DNA from: Zygaena filipendulae | Taxonomy: Eukaryota; Arthropoda; Insecta; Lepidoptera; Zygaenidae | Direction of reading: 5' to 3' | DNA: 64,000 nucleotides | Assembly (NCBI GenBank): GCA_907165275.2 | Contig: OU015649.1 | Span: 9,516,001 to 9,580,000, forward strand | Shown here: positions 23,701 to 35,609 of the stretch, in pieces | Position numbering within the stretch: position 1 is the stretch's first letter | How the letters are laid out: each line of letters opens with the position of its first letter | Notes under the pieces: generated by a model | Told to the model about the DNA's origin: nothing | Database searches by the model: none | Seen by the model: the letters and a program-made list of their open reading frames with translations, nothing else | Translations under genes and position numbers: made by a program

Positions 23701-26700
23701 CATAAGGTAAGTAGATACTTTTATCCTGACAGATAGTAGGTATAAAATAAATTCAAACGTCCATCATGATTTTTCGCATACATTCATGTGCAAAGAGTTT
23801 TTCATCCCTCGGTTACTTGCATTGCATTGCCCAATGAGGTCTCTCATTTCATATCTGGGGACATGATAGTGCCCCCGCCAAGACAAGCCAAGCGTAGCGT
23901 ACTACCTACCTTTTCTCGAAGCGCTTCGTCGTTTTTTTGTATCTTTATAACTTGGGTTTGAATTATACCAGATCAACAAAAGTCTCGGGATAAATTGTCA
24001 ATAGCGGACTTATTAAATGCGGACTTATTTAATGTTATATAAGTCCTATAATTGCAATTAGTCAGTAATAAAGTAATTATAGTACCTAATTGTGTGTCTG
24101 ATGGCCACTTTGTGTGGTTATGGTTTTAATTGCAAATAATAATATGGTGCTTTTAATTTGAATAGTAGGTACCTATCTGTTCTTAAAACTCTTGGCGGAT
24201 ACTGAAGGAATCAGTTCAGGAGATAAAGTTTGTAATGCATACGTAAAACTGACCAAATGCATATCGGACCACGTACACGCTTGAGTTCGTTCATTAATCT
24301 AATGTTAATTGACATTTAACTTAATTTAACTTAATTATTAGCCATCAACATTAAATTAATGAACGTCTCTGAAAAGAAAAATCTTATCTTAAAATTAAGT
24401 AATCAATCATTAAAACAACTCTGAGTGCAGCCGCTAGGCAATTAGCTTCACTTTTGATTATTACTTGTTTTTTTTTTTTTTTTTTTCGAATGTGTAAAAA
24501 GTAATAACTTACTTAGGTGACCCTCTTAATTAATTTTTTTTATCACACTCTCTCACACTCTCACACTTTTATCATTTACGCTAAAAAATCAAGAATGTGT
24601 TTGTACCTACTAGTAGAAAACAACGGGCGCAAAATCTGATAGCAATAAAATTTTCGAAATAGGTATCTCGGAAACTACGGTCTACGAGGCGCAGAATCTG
24701 AGTTCTAACCGAGTGTTCCACGACACTCACGCATCTTTTTTATTTTGTTGTTTTGTTTTTGTAAGGAGAAGGTTCATAAATAAAAGAAGTTTGGAAATTT
24801 GAAATTTGAAACTTGGGAATTTGAAACTCACGCGGATGAGTCTACGAAACGGTTGTATCGATTTTGACGGGACTTTCACTGCTAATTAACTGATGATATA
24901 AGAAGTAAATTAGGCTACTTTAAAGTACCTGTGGGAATTCCGAAACTCACGCGGGTGAAACCGCGGGGCACAGCAAGTAATATTATATTATTATTTGAGG
25001 CATGTTTATCTCGTCTTTTTGTTGAGAAATAGCGAGTGAATGTTAAAATCTTATTTACTAAGGTATAAAATCGTAGAATTTTTATTAAGGCTTTCTGCGT
25101 TGCAATCGTTGCAGTTCGCTATCAAAAAATAAATAATACAAGGACAACATTAAAAACTAAAGACATCATTTTTATCGTATAATACTTATAGGTACGTTTA
25201 GGTACTTTCATAACTACATTAGGTAGGTATATGTACTCGTATGTTGACTATAGGTATACTTGACTTGACTTTGCACACATGTTTTTAATTGATATCAAAA
25301 TTAATAGGTTCTCAATTTTTCTGAATTTTTTATATAGATACACGAATTAACTGCGTCATTTGTTAATAGATTTTTTAAATTTCTTTTGACACGGGCCATG
25401 GCCTCCCGTGCTGCAATAGTACATTTTGATTTACCTAAGTGTGGAAAGTAAGTACCTATGTCAATCCTATACACGAGGCACGCCTAGATGTTGACCCGAA
25501 CCAAACGGTGAGGTTTAACTTAGTGGAGCCAAATAGAAGGATTGACAGCAATGTACGTGCATCAAAGCTTTTTTTAATATATTCGCAAAAAATTATACCT
25601 GACTAGTTGTGCCCCGCGGTTTCACCCGCATTAATTTCAGAGTTCCCACGGGAATTCTGGGATAAAAAGTACCCTATGTGTTATTTAAATCCATCCAGTA
25701 GTTTTGGCGTGAAAGAGTAACAAACATCCATCCATCCATCCATCCATCCATCCATACATACCTACAAACTAGTAGGATTAGATAAAACCACTACCTACCA
25801 TATTAAAAACAACAAAACATACTAATCAAAGTATCGATATCTATGCCATTTCAAATGCAGGGGCATACGATCAAATACATATGTTACTGAGAAATGTAAA
25901 AAAACTATGCACTCAAGCGTATACGTGGTCCGATATGCATTTGGTCAGTTTTTACGTATGCATTACAAACTTTATCTCATGAACTGATTCCTTCAGTATC
26001 CGCCAAGAGCTTTAAGCACAGATAGGTACCTACTATTAAAATTAAAAGCACCATATTATTATTTGCAATTAAAACCATAACCACACAACGTGGCCATCAG
26101 ACACACAATTAGGTACTATAATTACTTTATTACTGACTAATTGCAATTACCTATAGGACTTATATAACATGTTCATAATAAAGGGAAGAAAAGAGTGATC
26201 GAGCACATTAAATACAAGGATCTTTAATAATAGTCAATAGTCAAATCATTTATTCAAATTAGGCCCATAATGTGGCTCTTTTTGACTTCAATAAAATTAC
26301 AGTTTACAGTTGACAGCACCCATAAAATATCCACCCTTCACAGCTTCCTAGTGCTATGGCTGAAGAGAAGAAGCTGCACAACAAACTCTACAGCAGCACG
26401 CTTTCAGTTTAAAATTATAATATAGTACATAATATTAGTGGTAACCCACCTTAAATTATGTGAGAATAATGAGCCGTAACCAGCAATAAACTACGTAAGG
26501 CAGGTAAAGGATTTTTTTGCATTAGGATTTAGGATTAAGCATATATACCTAATAGTAGACCAGACATGATCAGTACCAACTGACGGCACCCGTTCACGAG
26601 TATGACGTGCTCGTAAGCCCCGCCCCGCTCAACCATATTAGAAGGAACCGAGCGACCAGACTCACACGCCACCGCCAGCGGGACATTTGAGTGAGCATGA

Positions 26701-29700
26701 CATAATCTAGTCACTATCGTGTCAATGAAATTGATTCTTAATGGCTACGTTGTTCGCATACATCACATCTAATAAAAATACAAGATAAACAATAAAAAAT
26801 AGAAAAGAGCAATTCATCACCAAACGTTTGAGTCATTCAAATAATCCTTTACGCTATAATAGGCTTTATCGCACAAAATGCGTTTAATTAAGCTTTTAAA
26901 TTTATTAATTGACAAAATAATTACATCATTTGGTAGTTTGTTGTAAAAGCGTATACATTGTCCTTTAAATGAATTAGAAATTTTATGGAGCCTAGTAGTA
27001 GGCACAGCGAGTTTGTCTTTATTTCTTAAGTTTAGATTATGCAAATCACTGTTTTTCTTAAAGTTACCTAAGTTTTTTTGAACATACAATAAATTCTCGT
27101 ATGTGTACTGAGAGTATACAGTCATTATTTTATACTCGCTGAATTTAGTTCTTAATGACTCCCGAGGGCCCAACTTATAGATAGCCCGAACAGCTCGTTT
27201 TTGCAACACGAATATAGACTCGATACCCGTACTCCGTAGCACTACCCCACAGCAGTATACCGTATGAAATAATGCTGTGGAAATAACTAATATAAACTAA
27301 ACGCGCAGTATCAATATCAGTTAATTGACGAATTTTCTTAACAGCAAAAGCAGCTGAGCTTAGTCTGCCCGATAACTTTCCTATATGTGGGCCCCATTGT
27401 AATTTTGCGTCTAGTGTTATACCCAAAAAGACACTTTCATCGACCAGTTCCAAATCATCATTGTTAATTTTTACACTGGTTTTAACTTGTTTGACATTTT
27501 TTGTGACAAATCTTACGCATTTAGTTTTACTGCGGTTTAGTAAGAGATTATTGGCATTAAACCAGTGTACTATTTTAGAGAGAGCATTGTTCACATCGTC
27601 TACAGCCGATTGCTGTCTATTAACCTTAAATACTAAAGATGTGTCATCTGCAAACAATACTATCTCATGGTTCTCCCTCACCAAATAAGGCAAGTCTTTT
27701 ACATAGACAAGGAACAGGAATGGTCCTAATATAGATCCTTGCGGCACCACCATCACTACGATAGATCCATTTGATTGTTTTCCGTTGACATCAACCCTTT
27801 GGATCCTATCACTTAAATAGGAAGTAAGAAGATCCAAAGCCATGCCTCTTATTTCATAGTAGTGTAGTTTCCTGACCAACGTTGTATGCAAAACATAATC
27901 AAATGCCTTGGATAAATCACAAAACACTCCATAAGCGTGACGTGACTCCTCCCAGGCCTCAAAAATATTTTCAATCAGTTTAATTCCTGCATCAGTTGTA
28001 GAGCGACCACGAGTAAAACCGAACTGTTTGTGATGCAGTAAGTCGTTTTTATAAAAATACTAGCTGTCCCCCGCGATTTCATCCGCGATAATTTCGGAGT
28101 TCCAGCGGGAATTGCGGGAAAAAAGTACTCTACTCTACCCCTACTAGTTTAAGGTGATTAGCTGTTCCCCGCATTAGTACCGGAGTTCCCACGGGAATTC
28201 GGGGATAAAAACTATCCTATCTTTTAAGTTGGACCGTATTAAAATATAATATATAAATTGTTACAAAATTTTATCAAAATCCGTTCAGTAGTTTCGGAGT
28301 CCATCGCGGACAAACAACGTAACACTTGATTTATATATATTAAGATAAGTTGGTCTAGCATAACCTTTTCAAATATTTTACTAAATGTAGTAATAATTAA
28401 TCTAATGAGAGTTGGTTCACAATATGGCGTACGTACACTGGGCTAAGCTGTTAAAATTTAGGGTGTTTAGATAAGTATTAGCACAGATAATATAATACTA
28501 TGTATTAGGTAGGTACACCAAGATAAGTAGATCTACTATATGTAATGTAACAACTTTTGACACAAAAAGTACGGCTATTTACCTACTTGTAAACTTATTT
28601 CTGAATTTACAAAATCCTTAGTAGGTATAAAAATTTAGAGAGATTAGTCACCAACATCATCTTTTAAATATTTTTTTCTCAGAATTTGTAACCTATTGTG
28701 TTAGTATAGGAATATTATTTTCTTTATTATTATAAACAATGAGTTTTTTACCAAAACCGTTTTGTTTACGGCTTAATAAGACTAAAATTAATGGTTCTTA
28801 ACATAATAGAAATTGCAAATGCCACTGATTTCATAACCTCCCGAGGGATCCATCGCCTTTTTGCCCTAAAAATTTTGGTTCACCTACGCCAATAAAATTT
28901 TCTACTTCAGTGGAATAAAATAAGGGTTAAGATAGCACAGCACTCTATCTTACTTAGGACACTATGCTAATATACATAGCTGAGGTGTATGTATAAATTT
29001 CAATTTTCGGGGCGTGGCGAATCAAGCACCGTGACACGATGTGTTCAAAACGCCAATATTTAGTTGGTGAAACTGCAGTATAAATTAGGAGGCCTTTCTT
29101 TTTCGTCGTCACTTTGAATTGTTGAAGGGTAGCAACCACCTGCTTTATACATACGAATGCAGTGCTGGCAAGAGTAAATTTATCGATTACTCAATTACGA
29201 CTGCTTGTGTTGAAAGAAGAATCAAAGTATGTTCGTTGAGGGTAAATATAAATGATGCATGGCTTCAATAGCGTGATAGTTCAAAGGACGCCACCATCGA
29301 ATTCACGTACACTTGTTTTCTATTGTATTCCAAACTAAGTCGTCTTGGCGGTCGTCACGCTTTAGAAATAGTGTATCAGAGCTATCGCTTGATGTAATTT
29401 TTTTGGTTTTTTTTTTTTATTTAAAATGTTAATTTTATCTTATGATATTATAAGATAGCTAAGTTCTTTTTTATAAAACCTTATTTGTATTGTTGCAGGG
29501 CCGAGCGCATCTGAGCCGCGCTCGCCAAGCGCTTTACCGGCCTCCTCCTCCAGCATGCTACTGCTGCAAACACACGTAAGTACTTACTCACTTTGTATTA
29601 AATATTTAAATTTGGTACAACGAAGTTGTTAAAAACATGTTTAAAATTATTAAAAAAAATAAGTTCAATAAAATAATGACCTGATTAATTATAATAACTT

Positions 29701-32079
29701 AATCCAAATTAATGCGATATATATTTATCGATTTTTATTATTAAGAATCTTAATCATTTATTAAATCTGCATCGACAAAAGAAGCAGATGTGAACACCCA
29801 TAAGACGCCACAAATAGAGCAACCGCGTGCCATTGGTGCGTCGCTGGCGGCCTCCCTTGTCAACAGTCCACCGCCTACCGCGTTGTGTCCGCCTCCGTTA
29901 TTGATTGTTTTTTTTTTGCTTTCAGAGCAACTACGGATCGTCCTTCAGTGATCTTTTGTCGCCACAATATCAAGACGACTCTTCCGAAATCCTCGAAGAG
30001 AACTTAGATCCATTTCCAGACGTCGAGTTTCATGCTCCGATACTACCGGACGCAAAGTCACAACGTACCACACCAGTGAGTGAGGCATCCTCCCCGATCC
30101 CAGGCCCATCGTTGCCTAGCTTTGAAGAAACTTATTCAGTTCGGTATCCCAAACAAGAAATGGCTGAATTTGGTATAAAAATGGACGAAGATTGTTACAA
30201 CGTCAGTGCATACTCTCACCAAGGTCATGCATCAACTCAACTGTTGTATCAATATCATCAACCTGCGATTCCTTATGTACCATCTACGTACTATGCTTCT
30301 GCTCAACAATGTAGTCCGACATTCGACGCCGGGGGTGTGACTCCCAACCAAGACTCTTTTTCTTTGCCATCCTTTACGAGCTCAGTTGATATGCATGTAG
30401 CAACCGATCAAGGCGCCAGACAACGAAGAGCATCATTACCAGTACAAAGATCGGAATCCAGCAGTTCGAATGACAGTCCCAAGGTCCACGGTGCTAGAGT
30501 TCACTGTATGCAACAATCAGCGCCTAGCTCTGCATCCAGCTCCCCGATTGGAGTACCTCCGGACGGAGCTGGTTCTCGTGTTACTCCACCGTCACCAAGT
30601 CAGCTATGTGCTGTATGCGGAGACACTGCTGCCTGTCAACATTATGGAGTACGGACGTGTGAAGGATGCAAGGGTTTTTTCAAGAGAACCGTTCAAAAGG
30701 GATCAAAATACGTATGTCTTGCGGAAAAATCATGTCCTGTCGACAAAAGAAGAAGAAACAGGTGTCAATTTTGTCGTTTTCAAAAATGTCTCGTTGTTGG
30801 AATGGTTAAAGAAGTCGTAAGAACCGACTCTTTAAAAGGAAGACGAGGCAGGTTACCGTCTAAACCAAAATGTCCACAGGAATCACCGCCGAGTCCACCG
30901 ATTTCACTTATTACCGCTCTAGTAAGGGCGCATGTTGATACATCACCGGATTTCGCAAATCTTGATTACTCACAATATAGAGAACCAAATCCTATGGAAA
31001 TACCAATGTCGGATTCTGAAGTTATCCAACAATTTTATTCTTTGTTAACGACATCAATTGATATGATAAAAATTTTCGCGGACAAAGTTCCGGGATACGG
31101 TGATCTCTGCCAGGAGGACCGTGAGCAACTGTTTGCAGCGGCACGGCTCGAGTTGTTCGTGTTACGACTGGCTTACCGATCACGTCCCGAGGATACTAAG
31201 CTTACCTTCTGCAACGGACTCGTCCTCGACAAACGCCAGTGTCAACGCTCGTTCGGAGACTGGCTTCACGCGGTGCTCGACTTCAGCAATACCTTGCATT
31301 CGATGGAGATTGATATTTCTACATTCGCATGTCTATGTGCACTTACATTGATAACAGGTATGTCAGAATTACAACCTACTAAGATTGTTTAACATACAAT
31401 ATTATAATCTAACAACCAATACCTTCCTAATACACCACGAATAGGGATAAAGATCAAAACATGTTTATGGTCTTTCAGGATGTCTGAATAAAAACGCGAA
31501 GACAATATAAAAGAGATCGCGTGCAGCAATTCAGAATATTTTTATGATAGCACAATGTGGGGAACATATCAATTACAAAGAAAACACACCTTAAACATAA
31601 TTTAGGTGTGTTTTCTTCGACTACACTGTCACTTTGTGTGAACTGTCGTTAAATACCTAAGTTTAAACGTATTTTTCTCTCACTAGACAAGTATCGAAAT
31701 ATTTGTCGTGTTTGCGTCAGTAAAATTTTACTCGACTAACAGCGCTATTGAACTTTAAAATTTTACTTTTATTGCTCCCAAAGAAATTTCATTTCAAGTA
31801 GATATAATATTTTTAACATTGTGTACAGAACGTCACGGTCTAAAGGAGCCTCGCCGAGTGGAGCAGCTACAGATGAAGATCATCGGCTGCCTGCGCGCAC
31901 ACATGCCGGGCGGCGGCGCTGGCGGCGCTCCGCACTTCAGCCGTGTGCTGGGCGCGCTGCCGGAACTGCGGTCGCTATCCGTGCAGGGGCTACAACGCAT
32001 ATTTTATCTTAAATTAGAAGATCTAGTGCCAGCACCACCACTCATCGAGAACATGTTTCGCACCAGCCTACCTTTCTAG
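14771..32079 (+). CDS. Hr38: Hr38, NR4A-family orphan nuclear receptor (four coding exons)
   Basis: Coding exons are 14771-14870, 29499-29575, 29926-31357 and 31829-32079. All junctions are GT..AG and the phases agree, giving 619 residues. The N-terminus is [12 protein letters not shown], followed by a Ser/Pro/Gln-rich activation region. The DNA-binding domain begins [18 protein letters not shown] and has the NR4A P-box CEGCKG, two C4 zinc fingers and the [11 protein letters not shown]-terminal extension. The ligand-binding domain shows [33 protein letters not shown] and ends LPF. In insects this receptor can pair with Ultraspiracle, acts in ecdysone and cuticle programmes, and is an activity-induced gene in moth brain. 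Exon 1 contributes only 33 residues, so isoforms with other first exons are possible. Intron 1 spans 14.6 kb. Identity is secure; exon 1 is supported by its promoter signals and matching phase. Confidence 0.93.
16988..17349. mobile_element. hAT-type MITE with 8-bp TSD
   Basis: TIRs are TAGGGTTACCACC at the left and CAGGGTTGCCACC read inward from the right. Flanks are TTTTGAAG (16980-16987) and TTTGGAAG (17350-17357), an 8-bp duplication with one change. Internal sequence matches parts of the 9493-10341 element in opposite orientation. Confidence 0.7.
18702..18709. promoter_or_regulatory. CRE palindrome in Hr38 intron 1
   Basis: A perfect TGACGTCA in a GC-richer pocket (GGTG..CCGG context). 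It is a candidate CREB/ATF site. Confidence 0.3.
19348..19475. promoter_or_regulatory. CRE-like sites in a CpG-rich pocket of Hr38 intron 1
   Basis: AACGTCAC (19349-19356), TGACGTCA (19453-19460) and TTACGTCA (19468-19475) sit in a GC-rich segment, 19380-19510, that contrasts with its flanks. No repeat signature is recognised, so it is a candidate intronic enhancer. Confidence 0.35.
20110..20414 (+). mobile_element. Non-autonomous Helitron-like element, plus orientation
   Basis: Starts TCCCTATTGTATAAAAATG after an A and ends with CGCGGG..CCGCGG, GGCACAG and CTAG before a T. It belongs to a longer subfamily, also at about 24740-24977, with TTGGACCGATTTTGACGG and GTAAATTAGGCTACTTT blocks. Confidence 0.6.
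20486..20631. promoter_or_regulatory. GC-rich pocket with CRE-like sites and poly(C), Hr38 intron 1
   Basis: CTACGTCA (20486-20493), TGACGG (20501-20506), TGACGTTC (20599-20606) and TACGTCAT (20624-20631) lie around a poly(C) tract at about 20515-20531. Its function is unknown. Confidence 0.3.
20900..20980 (-). mobile_element. Helitron-like 3' fragment, degenerate
   Basis: CTAGCTGGGGCCCTGGTGG followed by TTTTACCC and a weakened AATTC block matches the 3' end of the family on the minus strand. Confidence 0.35.
21030..21245 (+). mobile_element. Helitron-like element with duplicated middle
   Basis: The block ATTTTGCATAC..TATCAGGAGTACAGAAAAG occurs twice before the terminal hairpin and CTAG (21242-21245). 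A similar doubled structure occurs at about 35245-35516. Confidence 0.5.
21335..21461 (+). mobile_element. Short Helitron-like copy
   Basis: TAGGTCACGGCATCTGAAC matches the 20110 subfamily; the copy ends GGGGCACAGCTTAG, a mutated CTAG terminus. Confidence 0.4.
22116..22310 (-). mobile_element. Non-autonomous Helitron-like element, minus orientation
   Basis: CTAG and the GC hairpin lie at the left; the right part matches the 50912-51153 copy (GATCAGCGGTTTAGGCTGTGC). The 5' end is slightly mutated. Confidence 0.55.
22408..22500. repeat. MITE arm, GGCTGCACT..GAGTCG family
   Basis: One arm only of the family whose complete copy is at 49768-50502. It is a solo end or a decayed element. Confidence 0.4.
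23093..23141. repeat. 33-bp perfect hairpin flanked by 8-bp direct repeats
   Basis: CTCAGACGAAATA (23101-23113) pairs perfectly with TATTTCGTCTGAG (23121-23133) across a 7-nt loop. CGCTCAAT flanks it on both sides (23093-23100 and 23134-23141). The 13-mer occurs again at 8769-8781. It looks like a micro-element with target duplication. Confidence 0.55.
23571..23705 (+). mobile_element. Helitron-like 5' fragment
   Basis: Starts TCTATAACTATACTAATATT and matches the 5' half of the family only; the 3' hairpin and CTAG are missing. Confidence 0.3.
24290..24436. repeat. Foldback of the GAGTCG MITE family
   Basis: GTTCATTAATCTAATGTTAA and a partly complementary TTAAATTAATGAACGTCTC, followed by a CTCTGAGTGCAGCCG end, match the arm of the 49768-50502 element. 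Confidence 0.4.
24740..24977 (+). mobile_element. Helitron-like element with altered CAAG terminus
   Basis: Body and hairpin match the 20110-20414 copy; it ends GGGGCACAGCAAG instead of CTAG. The 5' limit is approximate. Confidence 0.5.
25603..25782 (-). mobile_element. Helitron-like element with internal (CATC)n microsatellite
   Basis: CTAG (25603-25606) follows an A; the minus-strand 5' end TCTAATCCTACTAG lies at 25782 before a T. A CATC run at about 25727-25756 sits inside, an example of a hitchhiking microsatellite. Confidence 0.6.
26226..26420 (-). mobile_element. LINE 3' end fragment
   Basis: The minus strand ends TTTGAATAAATGATTTGACT with a TTGACTA-type tail, after a stretch typical of lepidopteran LINE 3' regions. 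There is no intact ORF. Confidence 0.45.
26817..28440 (-). pseudogene. Broken Jockey-like LINE reverse transcriptase
   Basis: The minus strand encodes parts of a non-LTR reverse transcriptase: [16 protein letters not shown], then after an insertion [36 protein letters not shown] and the catalytic FADD box. The C-terminal part ([16 protein letters not shown] onward) is in another frame, so a frameshift near 27230-27240 breaks the ORF. A Helitron-like element is inserted at 28060-28345. The 5' part is missing. It lies in Hr38 intron 1 on the opposite strand. Jockey-clade placement rests on the SKAFD and FADDTS style of motifs. Confidence 0.75.
28060..28345 (-). mobile_element. Helitron-like element nested in the LINE
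   Basis: CTAG (28060-28063) follows an A; the other end, TCTTAATATATATAAATC on minus, stops at 28345 before a T. LINE coding sequence resumes on both sides with no target duplication. A second 3'-end-like block inside suggests a dimer or end extension. Confidence 0.65.
31578..31617. repeat. Strong hairpin in Hr38 intron 3
   Basis: AAGAAAACACACCT (31578-31591) pairs perfectly with AGGTGTGTTTTCTT (31604-31617) over a 12-nt loop. It lies between the exons for the two parts of the ligand-binding domain. Confidence 0.5.
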
Positions 32080-32875
32080 GCAAGTCCAGCTCGTAGGTAT
32101 ATATATGATTCCCGAGGACCACTCCCGCCTTCAAAATGCATTCTCCTTCTATCGTTAGAGCCGACTCCTTTATTTTTATAAGTGTTTAGATTATTATATA
32201 AAATATTTTTCTAGATTGTAGTTATTAGGAATACTAAATGGCTCGATCTCCCACGGAATCATTTCGTGCTCTTATAGGTTTTATTGCCTATTTTTATTTT
32301 TATTTAAGCCAAGAACAAGATCATAATCGCTTAAGTACCTAATGTTAAGATTAATTTATTATAACTGTTGGGTGTGATTTCATTTAATCATTAAGTAATT
32401 TTAAATATACTTAGTATTTTGCATTTGAGTTACCCCTCGTGATCAGTGGCATCTCGTCGTACAAATATTCCTATAATCTTTCTTGCGTATTATCTAATTT
32501 AAGTAAGTTATGAAAAATCTAGTCACAAGACTTAGAAATGTTATTTTCCTTTATATTAAGCTCGTGACAAGCGAGAATTTTTTAAAGTAAATGTATTATA
32601 AAAGTTATTTTAATTATTAAGGCAAAGTGGATGTTTTTTGTTGTTCTATTCTAAATCGATTGGAATGTTCGTTTAAATTATGCTCGTGTAACGCGCGTTG
32701 ATGTCTACGAGTCATAACTACAAAAAATATAGAGTCTATTGTGAGTCGATAGCCAATATTGTCGCACCGGCGGCATATTGTTAAAAGTTACCTTTTAGAT
32801 TTAACTTATTTTATAACCTTAGATGCTAGTACGTAAAGTATTTTTTTCAATAAAAACCTTGTACATACATTATAA
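32080..32875 (+). terminator. Hr38 3'UTR and poly(A) signal
   Basis: AT-rich region after the stop, ending with AATAAA at 32849-32854. Several ATTTA-type motifs are present, as expected for an unstable early-response mRNA; that role is inferred. Confidence 0.5.
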
Positions 32876-35244
32876 GGCCAGAGAAACGTTCAACATCTCT
32901 TCTTAGTACCTTTCTTAATCCTAAGCTCCAACGTGTCTTATAGAATACTCATGGCTACGTATAGCATTTTTTTTCACGTGTTAGGATTTATCTTGAATTA
33001 GATTTTTTTTAAAAACATATCACCGTTTTATATCCTTGTTCATATGTCTATTAAATAAAAGATAATATAATAATACTCAATACTCATTTGATTAATTAAA
33101 AGAAAATACTTTCTATTTTATGTTCTTTTAATTTAAAATATATCAAAGACGAGAGTCTTTGATTTATTATAAATTGAATCAAATCATTAAAAAAATTTAA
33201 TGGTATGGGAAAACAATTCAATTTTTTTTAATGATTCGATTGATTGAACTGAAAGTAAACAACGACATTTCAATATACGTATATTTTATATTTTGTGATT
33301 ATTTAATGTGACACCTTGAAGTAGTTTATGGAAAACAATAGCTTGTTGAATAAATAAAATATTTTTAAACTATTATTATAAACAGAAAAAAATAAAATTC
33401 ACACAATATGCTACCTTAAATCCTAGGTCTACTACATTTCCAACATGTACCTATACTAGGTAGGTACTAACTACCTAATTTCCTGGAAATATTTTGCAGT
33501 TCCCTGAAGAATAGTCGAAATTATAATTTTATGACTGCAGTATCTAGGTATGTACGTATATGTAGGATTAATACAGTGTTATGTGTTAAACTGTAAACTG
33601 ATACTTACACTTTCGTACTTTGCATGTATTACGTACTTATCTGCACTCAAATGAGTTTGACTTATGAGTAGAAATGTACCTAAGCGGTGCTAAAATAGGT
33701 TCTAAAAAAATTTTATAAGCGTTTTTGTAATTCAATATCCTCACCATTAATTATTTTTATAAAAAAAAACTTAGATAGACCAAGTTTGAAAAAAATATTA
33801 TGAGACTCGTTAAAGTAAAAAGCAAATTGCATATTAATTATTGTTTTTATTTTATTTAATGTATTATCTAATTACTTAAACTACGACTGTACTGATATGT
33901 ACTGAGTATCATATTAAATTACCTAAAAGTTTTCAATATTTCCATCTTACTTTCAGCATTCTAAATTGTTATCCATTGTTAAAATACTGATTGTATTGCT
34001 CGCTTTTTATATCATATAAAATATAAATAGTTGGCGCGTTCCTATTTTTTTTTACCTACGAATCACTTGGTTGTGCTATACGAAATGTTACCAAGTACCT
34101 AGACAACATAATTAACAGGTAAGTACTAGGTAGGTACTTATTTTCTGACATTCTTTTCTATTTGTATTGATATGAAAGTCACTGTTATAATAATTATTTC
34201 ATTCTTTACATTGTACTAAGCACTAGTGAAAATAAATTTTATGATAAATAACAATAAATAAAATATCTTTAAATAACTGTTAATACGTTAAGTTACGAAA
34301 CACTTGTGAATCTTACCCCTGTTAGATGAAACGGTGTATAATAGGTTTATACCGGGACATATTGGACACGCACTACATATCTACAATAGTAAATATAATC
34401 AAAACAAGGAATAAAAGAATAAGTATAAAAACTCATAAGATGTGACTTGCTTGACTGCTTTATACAATATACATAATACCTTTACCTACATTACGTAAAT
34501 ATCTACCTATAATTGGTTCATAATTGCTTTATTAGCAGGTAATAGTTAATATTTTTTTTACATAATAATCCTATCTCACTTTAAATTTTACACCGAATCA
34601 ACACTGACTACATATTTTGTGTGCTTTGGTACTTTTGAACTAGTTAAACCGTATCATTACCTCCTTTCTTTGTAAATATACGTCCAAAATGATACTGACG
34701 CAAAGTGCGTCAACTGAATTTATATTTAGTATACCTATTTCTTATGCTAACCTAACTACAACTTTAGGTAAACTAGAAACACCATAGGTATCCAGTAGGT
34801 ATCTACGTGTAACTCCTCATTTTAATAAAGAATAGGTAGTTATACCACTATAGCACCACTAAGGCACTCATGAGAACAAAACAAACGAGCCCAAACACTT
34901 TGCAGTTTCCATTGAGAATTTCCTTCCGGTCCCATCTTCAAACCCTCATCATCAATATGTATTGAAAATTAGGTACCTACTCATGGCATCAAAAAATTAA
35001 AAAACTAGCTGAAATTCGACTGACACACCATTTGCCATCAGAAAATTTCAGTCTCTACTCTCTACATCCTGTGAACATCGTCAGATCCTCGATGTTACCA
35101 TAATATTGTACTGTCATTAAATTTACGTAAATATGTCAAACATCTCAACCGGATCAGATCACTTGTAAGTGGTTGAAAAATTGTTTGCAAGATTTCATGA
35201 AATCTATACTTACGGACAACTGACATTCGAACATCGCAAGTTAA
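32876..35244. other. AT-rich spacer between Hr38 and VPS52, first part
   Basis: No gene is seen. It contains a small perfect hairpin (ATCAAAGAC/GTCTTTGAT, 33142-33163), an AT-rich foldback at about 33176-33245, and many TAGGTA motifs. Confidence 0.3.
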
Positions 35245-35516
35245 TAATCCTTATTATTTATTCTAAATGTCTTAACGGCTGCACCGATCATCATGAAATT
35301 TTGCATACGCGTTTTCAAGGGTACAGAAAAGGACATAGGGCACTTTTTATCCTGGAATCCCGCGGTAACTCTGAAATTAACGTAGGTGAAACTGCATTAA
35401 GTTATGCGTACTACAAATTGTCAAGGGTAGGTAGAGAAAAGGAAATAGGGTACTCTTATCCCGGAATTCCCGCGGAATACCCTAATTTAACGCGAGCGAA
35501 ACCGCAGGGAACAGTT
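35245..35516 (+). mobile_element. Helitron-like element with doubled middle, degenerate terminus
   Basis: Matches the 21030-21245 copy, including the repeated ATTTTGCATAC..GGTACAGAAAAGG block; the 3' CTAG is lost (GGGAACAGTTAT). Confidence 0.45.
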
Positions 35517-35609
35517 ATCCATTATAAATCCTCATGAGAATTTATTTGTTTGTTACGCTTGCACCCTCTAACTGAAACCGCGCCGAAATGCTAGTAGAGC
35601 TTATATAAA

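Larger units (their letters stand above)
24032..26170. repeat. Long inverted repeat, arms about 255-260 bp, spacer 1.6 kb
   Basis: Left arm 24032-24286 and right arm 25911-26170 are near-identical in opposite orientation (outer ends ATGTTATATAAGTCC; inner ends at an ACGCTTGAGT-type sequence). The spacer holds two Helitron-like copies and a small foldback. It may be a DNA transposon with long TIRs, or an inverted duplication. No clear target duplication is seen. Confidence 0.6.
14871..29498 (+). other. Hr38 intron 1 (14.6 kb)
   Basis: Runs from a GTCAGC donor to a TTGTTGCAG acceptor. It holds an hAT-type MITE, several Helitron-like copies, a 260-bp inverted repeat pair, LINE pieces and CRE-like sites at 18702, 19453, 19468 and 20486-20631. 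The stretches 14880-16980, 17360-20100, 21470-22110, 22310-24030 and 28450-29490 show no further gene. Confidence 0.6.

Noticed and set aside
33142..33163. ATCAAAGAC/GTCTTTGAT hairpin as a transcription terminator
   Set aside because: Rho-independent terminators are bacterial; in this eukaryotic setting it is just a small hairpin.
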